64,000 bases of DNA from an uncultured Chitinophaga sp. (GCA_902168205.1 CABHOK010000014.1:620001-684000); one strand, 5' to 3'; shown: positions 36,162 through 46,305, numbered from the stretch's first letter. Made by a program: numbers and translations. The notes: a model not told the origin generated them from the sequence alone.

Positions 36162-37607
36162 CTATTTCTTTCGTAGTACGCTGTTGTTCTTGCTATAGCC
36201 GAAGTATACAATGAAGCCAAGCAACATCCATACAGCTGCTACAACCTGTGTGCGGCCATCAACATAGATGATCAACGCTGAACATACTAGTATACCCAGT
36301 ATAGGTACCAGTGGTACTAACGGAGTTTTGAAAGGACGACTCAGGTTAGGACTCTTAACACGCAATACCCAAACACCTATACATACAACCACAAACGCGA
36401 AGAGTGTACCAATGCTGGTTAAGTCACCCGCCATGCTTCCTGGTATAAATGCAGCGAATGCACCTACGAAGAAGAATAGAATGATGTTAGACTTATACGG
36501 TGTTCTGAATTTAGGATGCAGATCGGAGAATACTTTCGGAAGTAAACCATCATTCGCCATCGAGAAGAATACACGTGACTGACCTAGCAACATCACCAGA
36601 ATTACAGAAGAGAAACCAGCGAGGATCGCTACAGTAATCGCGGTAGCAAGCCAACCGTATCCGTGCATATAAGTTTCAATTGCATACGCTACAGAAGCTT
36701 CTTTACCGGCAGTTTTAAATTCTGTCCAGTTCGCTATACCAGTAAGAACGTGCGAGAACAAGATATATAGTATCGTACATACTACCAGTGAACCTAATAT
36801 ACCAATTGGCATATCGCGCTTCGGATTTTTAGCTTCCTGTGCAGCGGTTGACACAGCATCGAAACCTATAAATGCGAAGAATACAATACTGGCTCCTCCG
36901 AGTACACCTCCCCAGCCAAATTCCCGGAAGCCTTCGTGACCTGGTGTTCCCTCAGGAATAGTGAAAGGCTCATAGTTAGCAGGGTTGATAAAGCCCCAGC
37001 CAATAGCGATGAACAACAACACAATCGCTACTTTGATAAATACGATGATTGCATTTAGCGAAGCAGATTCCTGTGTTCCTTTGATCAATACGGCAGTAAG
37101 TATAGCCAATATAAGAAGTGCAGGGAGGTTAATGATACCGTGCGTTCCATCGGCTGCAACTTCCAATGGTGAGTGACTAAACGCATAGGGTATGGCCCCA
37201 TTCAAGAGCTTGTTGAGATACTCACTCCATGCGATCGATACCGTTGCTGCTCCCAACGCATACTCTAATACAAGAGCCCAGCCTATAACCCAGGCAACCA
37301 GTTCGCCCATGGTAGCATACGCATAAGTATATGCACTACCGGCAATAGGAATCATCGAAGCAAACTCTGCATAGCAAAGACCAGCAAACGCGCAACCTAT
37401 AGCTGCTACTATAAATGAAACTACTACAGCAGGTCCTGCAGCTTCACTTGCTGCAGCGGCAGTTCTAACAAACAGACCTGCACCAATAATGGCACCGATA
37501 CCCAACGCCACCAGATTCGTTGCGCTAAGTGTGCGCTTCAGCCCCTTCTCAGAATCGCCTGCCTGTGCCAGCAGTTGTTCCAGAGGCTTTTTGATAAACA
37601 AACTCAT
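36162..37607 (-). CDS. APC-superfamily amino acid permease
   Basis: A 481-residue membrane protein with about 12-14 helices. The first helix contains GIGAIIGAGLFV, the glycine-rich substrate site of APC transporters, and helix 6 contains FFAFIGFDAVSTAAQE, close to the cationic amino acid transporter subgroup. It would import amino acids by proton symport or exchange. It is a single-gene unit: terminator at 36110 on one side, 161-base gap before lspA on the other. The exact substrate is not predictable. Confidence 0.9.
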   Translation of the reverse strand: MSLFIKKPLEQLLAQAGDSEKGLKRTLSATNLVALGIGAIIGAGLFVRTAAAASEAAGPAVVVSFIVAAIGCAFAGLCYAEFASMIPIAGSAYTYAYATMGELVAWVIGWALVLEYALGAATVSIAWSEYLNKLLNGAIPYAFSHSPLEVAADGTHGIINLPALLILAILTAVLIKGTQESASLNAIIVFIKVAIVLLFIAIGWGFINPANYEPFTIPEGTPGHEGFREFGWGGVLGGASIVFFAFIGFDAVSTAAQEAKNPKRDMPIGILGSLVVCTILYILFSHVLTGIANWTEFKTAGKEASVAYAIETYMHGYGWLATAITVAILAGFSSVILVMLLGQSRVFFSMANDGLLPKVFSDLHPKFRTPYKSNIILFFFVGAFAAFIPGSMAGDLTSIGTLFAFVVVCIGVWVLRVKSPNLSRPFKTPLVPLVPILGILVCSALIIYVDGRTQVVAAVWMLLGFIVYFGYSKNNSVLRKK

Positions 37608-37768
37608 TATCTTCTTCTTAGGTTAAGGTTTTGGAAAAGTAATCAGCCCTAAAAGTAATAATAATAATGAATTTGGCTAACGCGTATTAGTATATGAAAG
37701 CTAAAATTATGACGTGTGGCTTCTTTTCGAAGGCACGCCACGATCGTTACGGCTGAGTGAATTATAAA

Positions 37769-38455
37769 TTATAGCTGACCAGGCGTGTCGCGTCTGTCTT
37801 CTGTGATTGGATGTTCTTTTACTTCATCGGCCGGAGGTAGTTCATCTGACGACATCGGAACGGTATCATTAATATGTTCGCCAAAGAACCTGCGTTGAAA
37901 CAAAAGGATAATTACCACACCTATAAATATGGAAGAGTCTGCAATGTTGAATACCGGACTAAAGAACAAAAAGTAATCACCACCAACGTATGGCATCCAC
38001 GTTGGCCATGTAAAATCAAACAGCGGGAAGAATAACATATCGATTACCTGACCATGAAACCACGGTGTAGGTGAGTTAGCAGGTTGGTTGTTTAACAATA
38101 CGCCATAAAATGTACTATCAATCACGTTACCGACTGCACCACCGAGTATAAGCGCCATGCACCAGAGGAAACCCATGTGTGCATTCTTCTTTGCCATTTT
38201 TACCAGGTAATATCCTATACCAAACATAGCGGCAATGCGGAAGGCTGTTAAAGCAAGTTTGCCGAATTCATTATTCCAGCGAATGCCGAATGCCATGCCG
38301 GGGTTGAGGAGATAATGTAGTTTGAAGCCGAATTGCTCGTTGCCGACAACCGTTATCTCCTGATGCAGGTACATAAAGTGATGTACCAGTAATTTGGAGG
38401 TTTGATCGATGATGATAACGAAAAGCGCGAGGATGAAGTATTTATATATTTTCAT
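37769..38455 (-). CDS. lspA: Lipoprotein signal peptidase (signal peptidase II)
   Basis: A 228-residue inner membrane aspartic protease that cleaves prolipoproteins before the lipidated cysteine. The catalytic aspartates are in GGAVGNVIDS and FNIADSSIF, and four hydrophobic segments are present. It is longer than the 160-170 residue E. coli enzyme because of an extra segment between the two motifs and a polar 30-residue C-terminal tail, both common in Bacteroidota. It lies 79 bases downstream of ileS on the same strand. Many lipoproteins in this window are its likely substrates. Confidence 0.96.
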   Translation of the reverse strand: MKIYKYFILALFVIIIDQTSKLLVHHFMYLHQEITVVGNEQFGFKLHYLLNPGMAFGIRWNNEFGKLALTAFRIAAMFGIGYYLVKMAKKNAHMGFLWCMALILGGAVGNVIDSTFYGVLLNNQPANSPTPWFHGQVIDMLFFPLFDFTWPTWMPYVGGDYFLFFSPVFNIADSSIFIGVVIILLFQRRFFGEHINDTVPMSSDELPPADEVKEHPITEDRRDTPGQL

Positions 38456-38534
38456 GGAGCTGATTCACAATTCGGTTTGCAATGATGCGTGCATCATTCA
38501 CACGGGGTATAAATGATGCACGGCCAATCACAAA

Positions 38535-41500
38535 TTATTTCTTGACACTGATTTTTACTTTCAACATAAATTCATCCATATCTACTTCTGTAGCATCGGT
38601 TATGGTTTCTTTTAACTCTAACGACAGTGCCTGTGTTTCGGTGCTGATATAGTCTTTGAAGGTGGTTAACGCAGCCGTTACTACTTCGCCATCCTTCTCT
38701 ACTTCAATACCGATCTTATCGAGCACTTCAAGGCCCATGTCTTTACGAAGATTCTGAACGCGGTTTACAAAGTCGCGCGCTATGCCTTCTTTCTTCAGGT
38801 CGTCTGTGATCGTAATATCCAGCGCTACGGTGATACCTGCTTCGGTTGCAACCGACCAGCCCGGTATATCTTCTGATGAGATAAGTACATCTTCGAGCAC
38901 CAGGTCAAATCCTTCTTTCGAAAGTTTACCCTGCTTTTCGATCTGCGCTATATCTTCCTTGGTGAAGGTGTTTATCACCGCAGAAACTTCTTTCATTTTA
39001 GGACCGTACTGCTTACCAAGCTTCGCGAAGTTTGGCTTCACTTTCTTCACCAACACTCCGGAGGTATCATCAATATACTCGATACCCTTTACGTTTACTT
39101 CTGCAAGTATAATTTCTTCTACCGACTTGATGCGTTTTGCGAATGACTCATCAAGCACTGGTAACAAGATACGTTGTAGTGGCGTGCGTACTTTGATCTT
39201 GGCATTCTTACGGATGGAGTGAACCAGCGAACAAATCTTCTGTGCATACTCCATCGACTTCTCCAACTCACCGTCTATGCGCTGTTGCTCAGGTTTAACA
39301 AGATCTGTTAAGTGAATAGACGCATGGCGAAGCGGTGTATTGTTCGCTACTGCTTTCTCGCGGATGTTCTCCGTCAGGTTTCTGTAAAGCCACTCACTGA
39401 AGAACGGTGCTACCGGAGCCATCAATTGACTCACTACCATCAAGCACTCATAAAGTGTTTCGTAGGCAGCTTTCTTGTCCTCACTCATCTCACCTTTCCA
39501 GAAACGCTTACGGTTCAGGCGAACATACCAGTTGGAGAGGTGATCGTTTACAAAATCCTGTATAGCACGTGCAGCACGAGTTGGTTCGTACTCTTCGTAT
39601 GCTTTGGTTACATCGATGATGAGTGTCTGTAATTTGGAGATGATCCAGCGATCGAGGTGCGAAAGTTTTTCATAAGGTACTACGTTCATTTCATCTTTTA
39701 CAAAGCCGTCGATGTTGGCATATAGGGCAAAGAATGAATATGTATTTTGAAGTGTACCAAAGAATCTGCGTTGCACTTCGGTTATACCATCGAAATCGAA
39801 CTTGAGGTTGTCCCAAGGCGGTGCGTTCTCGATCATATACCAACGCACTATATCCGGACCATATTTACTCAGTGTCTCAAACGGGTTTACCACGTTGCCT
39901 TTGCTCTTCGACATTTTGTTGCCGTTCTTATCGAGCACAAGTCCGTTGGAGATAACATTCTTAAATGCTACACCGCCATTGTTTACCTTCTTATTAACCG
40001 AATTTATCTCCGCACTGCTTTCGTTGATCATTACCGCTATAGCATGCAGTGTGAAGAACCATCCACGCGTCTGGTCTACACCTTCCGCAATGAAGTCAGC
40101 CGGATAATTTTTTTCGAATACATCTTTATTCTCAAACGGGTAATGCCATTGTGCATACGGCATGGCACCTGAATCGAACCACACATCAATCAAGTCTGGT
40201 TCGCGATACATCGGCTGGCCGGAGGCACTTACCAGTATAACATCATCCACGTATGGTCTGTGTAAATCAAAGTCAGCAGCAAGTGCAGCTTTCATAAAGC
40301 CAGCCTTTACTGATTTGGATACTTCGTTATTCAGTTCTTCGAGGGAGCCAATGCAGATCTCTTCTTTACCATCTTTCGTTCTCCATATAGGGAGTGGTGT
40401 TCCCCAATAACGCGAACGAGACAAGTTCCAGTCAACAAGGTTCTCGAGCCAGTTACCAAAACGACCTGTACCTGTAGATTCAGGTTTCCAGTTTATAGTC
40501 TTGTTGAGCTCAACCATCTTATCTTTCAAAGCGGTAGTGCGGATAAACCAGGAGTCTAACGGATAGTATAGAACCGGTTTGTCAGTACGCCAGCAATGCG
40601 GATAGGTGTGTTCGTATTTCTCTACTTTAAATGCCTTGTTCTCTTCTTTCAGAATGATGGAGATGATAACATCGGTATTCTTATAGTCAGCATGTGCTTC
40701 ATCTTCATTGGTATAGTTCTTCACATAAAAATCATCAGCATCTAATGGCTTATGTGTTTTGATGTTGAACTTCGCTACACCTTCTTTCAGTCTCTCACCG
40801 ATCGGAGTAACAAATTTACCTTTACGATCTACAGTAGGCACCTCGTTGCCGGCTTCATCTTTCAAGGTTACCGGAGGCACTCCGTTTTGTTTCGCTACGC
40901 GGAAGTCGTCTGCACCAAAGGTTGGTGAACTGTGTACGATGCCCGTACCATCTTCGGTCGTAACAAAATCTCCGGCAATTACTTTGAATGCTTTGTCAGC
41001 ATCGTATAGTGGCTGTACATACGGCATTAGTTGCTCGTATGCTACACCGAGTAATTGTTTACCGGCAAACTCCTGGACGATCTGATATGGTATAGCTTTA
41101 TCGCCCGGCTTGTAGTCTTCAAGCTTCAGGTCTTTGTTCTTGTCAGAGAAATATTTTCCGAACAGGTCTTTCGCCAGTATAACGCTTACAGCTTTGTGTG
41201 TATAGGGATTGAAAGTGTTTACCTGCACGTACGTGATCTTCTCGCCCACCACCAATGAAGTGTTGGAAGGAAGCGTCCATGGAGTAGTGGTCCATGCCAG
41301 TATAAATACATCGCCTGTTGGTTTCGCGAAGAGGAATTCTGATTTTGAATCCTTCGTTACCTTGAACTGCGCCACGATGGAAGTATCCTTCACATCTTTA
41401 TAGCAGCCTGGCAAGTTCAGTTCGTGCGAACTTAAACCAGTACCAGCAGCCGGAGAGTATGGCTGAATGGTATAGCCTTTATATAAAAGTTTCTTGTTGT

Positions 41501-42005
41501 AAAACTGCTTGAGCAGCCACCAGAGTGACTCTATATATTCTTTCTCGTATGTGATGTACGGATTGTCAAGATCAACCCAGTAGCCCATCTTCATGGTCAG
41601 GTCGTCCCACTGATCTTTATACATCATTACCGTTTCGCGGCATTTCTTGTTATAGTCTTCGATCGATATTTTTTTACCGATATCGTCCTTGGTAATGCCC
41701 AGTTGCTTTTCAACCTGAAGCTCTACCGGCAAGCCGTGTGTATCCCAGCCGCCTTTGCGTTTCACCTGGAAACCTTGCAGTGTTTTATAGCGGCAGAAAA
41801 TATCTTTTACGGTGCGGGCCATTACGTGGTGAATACCCGGTGTACCGTTTGCGGAAGGAGGTCCTTCGTAAAAAGTAAAGGATTGTGAACCTTCGCGGTT
41901 GGTTACAGATTTTTGAAATACCTGTTCACGCTTCCAGAAATCGAGGATTTCTTCAGCGATGCGTGCAAAATTCAGCTCTTTGAATTCTTTATAATTTCCT
42001 GCCAT
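38535..42005 (-). CDS. ileS: Isoleucyl-tRNA synthetase
   Basis: About 1156 residues. The HIGH-type motif appears as GPPSANGTPGIHHVMA near residue 51, and KMSKS as NKMSKSKGN near residue 690. The editing domain lies between them and a long anticodon-binding C-terminus follows. The length and the IHHVMA form match the eukaryote-like class of IleRS common in Bacteroidota, which is often associated with mupirocin tolerance (family knowledge). The ATG at 42005 is preferred over a TTG at 42011. A TATCTTTG box at 42042 is the probable -7 element. Confidence 0.98.
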   Translation of the reverse strand: MAGNYKEFKELNFARIAEEILDFWKREQVFQKSVTNREGSQSFTFYEGPPSANGTPGIHHVMARTVKDIFCRYKTLQGFQVKRKGGWDTHGLPVELQVEKQLGITKDDIGKKISIEDYNKKCRETVMMYKDQWDDLTMKMGYWVDLDNPYITYEKEYIESLWWLLKQFYNKKLLYKGYTIQPYSPAAGTGLSSHELNLPGCYKDVKDTSIVAQFKVTKDSKSEFLFAKPTGDVFILAWTTTPWTLPSNTSLVVGEKITYVQVNTFNPYTHKAVSVILAKDLFGKYFSDKNKDLKLEDYKPGDKAIPYQIVQEFAGKQLLGVAYEQLMPYVQPLYDADKAFKVIAGDFVTTEDGTGIVHSSPTFGADDFRVAKQNGVPPVTLKDEAGNEVPTVDRKGKFVTPIGERLKEGVAKFNIKTHKPLDADDFYVKNYTNEDEAHADYKNTDVIISIILKEENKAFKVEKYEHTYPHCWRTDKPVLYYPLDSWFIRTTALKDKMVELNKTINWKPESTGTGRFGNWLENLVDWNLSRSRYWGTPLPIWRTKDGKEEICIGSLEELNNEVSKSVKAGFMKAALAADFDLHRPYVDDVILVSASGQPMYREPDLIDVWFDSGAMPYAQWHYPFENKDVFEKNYPADFIAEGVDQTRGWFFTLHAIAVMINESSAEINSVNKKVNNGGVAFKNVISNGLVLDKNGNKMSKSKGNVVNPFETLSKYGPDIVRWYMIENAPPWDNLKFDFDGITEVQRRFFGTLQNTYSFFALYANIDGFVKDEMNVVPYEKLSHLDRWIISKLQTLIIDVTKAYEEYEPTRAARAIQDFVNDHLSNWYVRLNRKRFWKGEMSEDKKAAYETLYECLMVVSQLMAPVAPFFSEWLYRNLTENIREKAVANNTPLRHASIHLTDLVKPEQQRIDGELEKSMEYAQKICSLVHSIRKNAKIKVRTPLQRILLPVLDESFAKRIKSVEEIILAEVNVKGIEYIDDTSGVLVKKVKPNFAKLGKQYGPKMKEVSAVINTFTKEDIAQIEKQGKLSKEGFDLVLEDVLISSEDIPGWSVATEAGITVALDITITDDLKKEGIARDFVNRVQNLRKDMGLEVLDKIGIEVEKDGEVVTAALTTFKDYISTETQALSLELKETITDATEVDMDEFMLKVKISVKK

Positions 42006-42041
42006 GCTCAAAAACTAGCGTCTGCGTTCGAAATAAGAGCG

Positions 42042-42075
42042 CAAAGATAACTTAGAATTACAAAGTAAGTAGCAA
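42042..42075 (-). promoter_or_regulatory. Promoter of ileS (TTG-N23-TATCTTTG)
   Basis: On the minus strand a perfect -7 box TATCTTTG at 42042-42049 lies 36 bases before the ileS start. A TTG at 42073-42075 is 23 bases upstream of it. Confidence 0.6.
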
Positions 42076-42081
42076 GAATTT

Positions 42082-42133
42082 TTTCGGGAAGCCTGATATT
42101 CAGACCTCCCGAAAGTATTTAAGACCTCCCGAA
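42082..42133. repeat. Hairpin plus 20-base-period direct repeat in the RND-ileS gap
   Basis: TTTCGGGA (42082-42089) pairs with TCCCGAAA (42107-42114), and inside it CTGA/TCAG pairs too. AGACCTCCCGAA occurs at 42102-42113 and 42122-42133. The second copy abuts the RND stop codon. It may act as a terminator for the RND gene although no T-run follows. Confidence 0.65.
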
Positions 42134-42134
42134 C

Positions 42135-44567
42135 TTATTCGGCAGCGGAATGACGGTTGTGGATTTTGATTTTGTCGAGGTCGATCTCCTCGTCTTCTGA
42201 TTCCCCGTAAAATGTATGGTCAAACTCATCAATAAGCTGGTGATCATCTTTCTTTTTCTTAGGCTTATCGAATGTCATGATCAGTGCAGGCAACAGGATC
42301 AGGTTGGTGAACATGGAGATGATAAGCGTTACCGAAGTGAGCAGCCCCAGCGCAATGGTACCCCCGAACGAGGAAAAGGTAAAAATAATAAACCCGGCAA
42401 ACAGCACCACCGAAGTATAGATAATGCTCTTCCCGGTTTCCATGATCGCTTCACTTACTGCTACTGGAATGTAAAAGTTGTTTGATAGAATTTCCTGGCG
42501 ATACTTCGCGAGGAAACGTATCGAGTTATCTACCGAGATGCCGAAGGTTATACTAAAGATGAGCGCAGTACTTGCCTTGAGTGGTATATCAAAATACCCC
42601 ATCAGTCCTGCCGTAATCATCAGCGCTAACAAATTCGGAATGAGCGAAATGATGATCATGCGCACATTGGCAAAAAGTATAGCCATGGAAAGTGTGATGA
42701 GGAGGAACGCGAGCAACAAACTTTCCTGCAGGTTGGCGATAAGGAATTTGTTCCCTTTAATAAAGATCTTGGTTGACCCGGTAACGGCAGTCTTTACCGA
42801 ATCTTTTTCAGTCGATACAAAGATGGAATTCATGCGGGGTTCAATTACGTAGTGAACAAGTGAATCCATTTTAACCGAACCTATATCCGCAATCTGACTG
42901 GAGATACGCATTTTGGTAAACGTGCTATCCACAAAAGATTTGAACAAGCCACTGTTATCCGATTGGCCCTTCATATAGCGGAGTATAAAAGCACCTTCAC
43001 TCTTGCTCGGCAATGTATAGCGATCGGGATTGTTATTATAGAATGCCTGCTTCGATGCCTTGATGAGACTTAACACCGACACCGGTCTTGATACTTCCGG
43101 CAGTGAATCCAGAAACGCTTCGAGTTCATCAACCTTCTGCATGTTCTTTACATCCAGCACCGGTCTGCGTTTCTTCGTTTTAAATTCTACTACAATTTCC
43201 AGTGGCATAATGCCGCTGAAGTTTGCTTCGAAAAAGTGGAGGTCTTTCTTGATCTGGCTCTCCTCCGGTATATCATCTACCATAAAGGATACGGAGCGAA
43301 GCTGGAGTATACCGTATACTGAAACTACAGCTACCACCATCGACACTATATATATAACAACACGGTTGCGATGTACAGCAAGGTCAACCAGTTTCAAAAA
43401 GCCACCCATGATCTTAAAGTTCAGGTGGCGCAAGTGTTTTTCAGAAGGTGTAGGCAGCCATGAAAATACACTTGGTATCATCACCAGACTTACCAGGAAC
43501 AACACCATGATATTTATACCGGCTACAATACCGAACTCGCGAAGAATAATAATGTCTGTTGAAAGAAGTGTGAGGAACCCGATGGCAACGGTAAGGTTTG
43601 TCAGGAAGGTTGCAAGCCCCATTTTTTGAACCACTGTTGCTATAGCCTTGAGCTTGTCTTTTGATTTGGCAAACTCGAGGTGATATTTGTTGAGCAGGTA
43701 AATGGCGTTTGTTATACCGATAGTTACAATCACCGGAGGAATCAAACCGCTGAGCAATGTTATTTTGAAACCGAAGAGCGCCAGCGTTCCTAACGTCCAC
43801 ACCACGACAATACCGATGATGATCATCGAGAAGATCACCGCGCGGAATGATTTAAAGAACAGGAACATGATAAGCCCCGTAACAAAAGCGGATGCATATA
43901 GGAATAACTGCATCTCTTTACGCACCTGGTTTGCCACCAGCGTTCTTATAAATGGAAGACCGGCATAGTGAAGCTGTATCTTGGTTTGATCTTCAAAACG
44001 TTTACCGGCATCCAGAAGCGATTGAGCAAGGGCCTCGCGCTTGGATGAGTTCATATACTCTTTCTGCACCGACACCAGCATCATGGTAGCACCGTTTCGT
44101 GAATTCACGATCAGGTCCATATATATTTTCTGGGTTGCTGTTAGCGCCATCAGGCTGTCGAGCTCTGCCTGCGTGCTGATCTTTTCAGGGAATATGGATT
44201 GAAGATAAAATTTAGACTGGGCGGTGTCCTTCAAAATCATTTTGATCACCGGCAGCGACACCACTTCATTAACACCTTCTATCTTTTTTATATCGCGTGT
44301 CAGTTGTCTGTACGCATTGAAGTTGTCTACTTTATAAACAGTACTGTCTTTCACACCCACGGCAATGATGTTACCGTCTTCTCCGAATTGCTGTTTGAAT
44401 TTGGTGAGCAATACCATGTCCGGGTCATCCAGCGGCACCGTCCGGGCAAAGTCGTAACTCATTTGAACTCTGGAGGCAAAATATCCCATTACAATGGTGA
44501 TCATACCAATTATAATGATCAGTGCCAGTCTGTACTTTATAATAAATTGAGCAACCCTATTCCACAT
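42135..44567 (-). CDS. RND superfamily (MMPL/HAE3-type) permease
   Basis: About 810 residues with two repeats of one helix, a large periplasmic domain and five or six helices (residues 13-33, 220-400, 410-430 and 620-780). The arrangement and absence of adjacent adaptor or TolC genes fit the MMPL/HAE3 group, which moves lipids, hopanoids or other hydrophobic molecules. Conserved helix segments GITNAIYLLNKY and FGISVDNSIRFLAKYRQ correspond to RND proton-relay helices. The ATG at 44567 was chosen; the longer frame to 44609 adds 14 atypical residues. The cytoplasmic tail is acidic. Confidence 0.88.
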   Translation of the reverse strand: MWNRVAQFIIKYRLALIIIIGMITIVMGYFASRVQMSYDFARTVPLDDPDMVLLTKFKQQFGEDGNIIAVGVKDSTVYKVDNFNAYRQLTRDIKKIEGVNEVVSLPVIKMILKDTAQSKFYLQSIFPEKISTQAELDSLMALTATQKIYMDLIVNSRNGATMMLVSVQKEYMNSSKREALAQSLLDAGKRFEDQTKIQLHYAGLPFIRTLVANQVRKEMQLFLYASAFVTGLIMFLFFKSFRAVIFSMIIIGIVVVWTLGTLALFGFKITLLSGLIPPVIVTIGITNAIYLLNKYHLEFAKSKDKLKAIATVVQKMGLATFLTNLTVAIGFLTLLSTDIIILREFGIVAGINIMVLFLVSLVMIPSVFSWLPTPSEKHLRHLNFKIMGGFLKLVDLAVHRNRVVIYIVSMVVAVVSVYGILQLRSVSFMVDDIPEESQIKKDLHFFEANFSGIMPLEIVVEFKTKKRRPVLDVKNMQKVDELEAFLDSLPEVSRPVSVLSLIKASKQAFYNNNPDRYTLPSKSEGAFILRYMKGQSDNSGLFKSFVDSTFTKMRISSQIADIGSVKMDSLVHYVIEPRMNSIFVSTEKDSVKTAVTGSTKIFIKGNKFLIANLQESLLLAFLLITLSMAILFANVRMIIISLIPNLLALMITAGLMGYFDIPLKASTALIFSITFGISVDNSIRFLAKYRQEILSNNFYIPVAVSEAIMETGKSIIYTSVVLFAGFIIFTFSSFGGTIALGLLTSVTLIISMFTNLILLPALIMTFDKPKKKKDDHQLIDEFDHTFYGESEDEEIDLDKIKIHNRHSAAE

Positions 44568-44782
44568 AATCAATACTTGCAAAGTTTCAGAAGGGCCAAA
44601 GCTAATCAATTTTGCCTTTTCCCGAGGTTATGATATAATCAACAAAAGCTGCGGCAGAATGAACGGTAAAAAATAGCCGAGAACCTGCCCCAACGCTTCG
44701 TCTGCACTTGTCGTATAGGGGCATAAGAGCCAGGTGTTTCAAAGTTTGATTTCGAATCAATGGTTATACACCAGGCGTTTAT

Positions 44783-44790
44783 TATTTTTG
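44783..44790 (+). promoter_or_regulatory. -7 promoter element TATTTTTG before the 34-aa gene
   Basis: A perfect TAnnTTTG box lies 23 bases before the ATG of a short lysine-rich gene that has a strong terminator directly after it. Confidence 0.6.
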
Positions 44791-44812
44791 AGTAATATAA
44801 AAATACCTAGCT

Positions 44813-44917
44813 ATGGCAAAATCACAAGATGCACGGAAGGAAACTAAAAAGAAGCCTGCCAAAACATTGAAAGAAAAGCGCGCTGAAAAGCAAGCGAAGA
44901 AAGCTTCTAAGAACTAG
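44813..44917 (+). CDS. 34-residue lysine/alanine-rich small protein
   Basis: The open frame begins MAKSQDARKE and ends QAKKASKN-TAG. About 14 of 34 residues are Lys or Arg, with no hydrophobic stretch, so it should be a soluble, strongly basic, possibly disordered or helical peptide that could bind nucleic acid or ribosomes. Support for reality: a TATTTTTG box 23 bases upstream, a strong terminator 11 bases downstream, and the unit stands alone between two minus-strand genes. I have no family name for it and function is unknown. Confidence 0.7.
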   Translation: MAKSQDARKETKKKPAKTLKEKRAEKQAKKASKN

Positions 44918-44928
44918 TCTTTCCTTCG

Positions 44929-44975
44929 GGGTTGTTTCAGTACAGGGAAGTGCAGAAACAACCCTTTTTTGTTTT
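44929..44975 (+). terminator. Strong Rho-independent terminator
   Basis: GGGTTGTTTC and GAAACAACCC form a perfect ten-base-pair stem, followed by TTTTTTGTTTT. It ends the transcript of the 34-residue gene just before the convergent dgt stop. Confidence 0.92.
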
Positions 44976-44985
44976 CAAGGGATCG

Positions 44986-46305
44986 TTACAGGGCTATACC
45001 TTTTATTCTTCGATACAGCGAAAGCGCATGCCGGTCGGTAAGGCCGGAAACAAAATCCAGAACAATGCGCAACATCTCATACGTGCTTACCTGCTTTTCT
45101 ATTTCGGTGCGCATCTCTACCGGCAACAACAGCGACAGGTTTTTATACTTGCGTGATGATGATTTCTTCATGATGTGCTCACCGGCTGTAACAAACTCCT
45201 GAAGTAAACCGGGTAATACTTCGTGACCCGAAGCTTCGATTTCCACGACATGACGTGCGCGGTATATTTTATCCACCGATATACTGCTGATCTTTTCAAG
45301 CGCATCTTTGGAAGAGCAATGATCGGCAAGCGCTTTATCAAATGTACCGTTCATGATTTCCTGTTCATGCGCCAGAAAAACTTCCGTACATTCTTCAACC
45401 AGTTTATTGATCGTCATAGCGCGCAATACTCCAATGCGTTCATTCTGCCCGCTGATCTTGTCAAGCTTCTCGGGTTTGAAATTATCTTTCAGAATGTTGG
45501 CCAGCAATTCCACGGTATCCCTATACGGCACGAGGCCCATGCGACAACCATCTTCCAGGTCGATGATGCTATAGCAGATATCATCAGCTGCTTCCACCAG
45601 AAATGTTAATGGATGACGAACCCATGCATCAACAGCAACAGGTATTAATTCAAGCTGATTGGCCGTAGCAGCGAATATATCTTTCTCGGATTGAAAGAAC
45701 CCGAACTTCTTCTGACTCTTCTTCGCTTTATCACGCCCCGGAAACAATGCAGGACAAGGATATTTAGTAAAGGCACCCAATGTTGCCTGTGTAAGCTTAA
45801 GGCCGTATTGATTGCTGTTGATGATGCGAAAGCCCTGCGCGTTACCTTCAAACTTTACCAAATCATTCCACTCAGCATCTGTTACTTTAGATTGAAAAGA
45901 TCGTCCGTGAGCATTCTCCAGAAAAAAATCAGAGAGCGAGTCTTCACCGGCATGACCAAACGGAGGATTACCAAGATCGTGTGCCAACGATGCTGCTGCG
46001 ACAATTGCACCGAAATCAAACAACGAAAATTTGTCTTTCAACTCCGGGTGTCGTTGTACAATTACTTCTCCGGTCTTACGCCCCAACGACCGGCCTACAC
46101 TCGACACTTCGAGCGAGTGTGTTAAACGCGTATGCACAAAGTCGTGCTCCGGCAGCGGATGAACCTGCGTTTTATCTTGCAGTCTTCTAAAAGGATGCGA
46201 GAAAATGATACGATCATAATCCTGTTCAAAAGCACTGCGCGAAGCTTCTGAAGAAGTTGGCTTGGAACCCGAACGTTGTGAAGAAAGAAGAGATTGCCAG
46301 TTCAT
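44986..46305 (-). CDS. dgt: Deoxyguanosinetriphosphate triphosphohydrolase
   Basis: About 439 residues of the dGTPase/HD family, which hydrolyses dGTP (or other dNTPs) to deoxynucleoside and triphosphate. HTRLTHSLEVSSVGRSLG and SLAHDLGNPPFGHAGE give the HD metal site. The N-terminus FRRLQDKTQV is the usual dGTPase start region. The frame extends to 46395, but the ATG at 46305 (MNWQSLLSSQR) matches the family and avoids a non-conserved 30-residue extension. It is convergent with the 34-residue gene. Confidence 0.95.
   Translation of the reverse strand: MNWQSLLSSQRSGSKPTSSEASRSAFEQDYDRIIFSHPFRRLQDKTQVHPLPEHDFVHTRLTHSLEVSSVGRSLGRKTGEVIVQRHPELKDKFSLFDFGAIVAAASLAHDLGNPPFGHAGEDSLSDFFLENAHGRSFQSKVTDAEWNDLVKFEGNAQGFRIINSNQYGLKLTQATLGAFTKYPCPALFPGRDKAKKSQKKFGFFQSEKDIFAATANQLELIPVAVDAWVRHPLTFLVEAADDICYSIIDLEDGCRMGLVPYRDTVELLANILKDNFKPEKLDKISGQNERIGVLRAMTINKLVEECTEVFLAHEQEIMNGTFDKALADHCSSKDALEKISSISVDKIYRARHVVEIEASGHEVLPGLLQEFVTAGEHIMKKSSSRKYKNLSLLLPVEMRTEIEKQVSTYEMLRIVLDFVSGLTDRHALSLYRRIKGIAL

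Noticed and set aside
44632-44760. Possible structured RNA upstream of the 34-residue gene
   Set aside because: No stable stem or conserved RNA pattern could be recognised beyond chance pairings.
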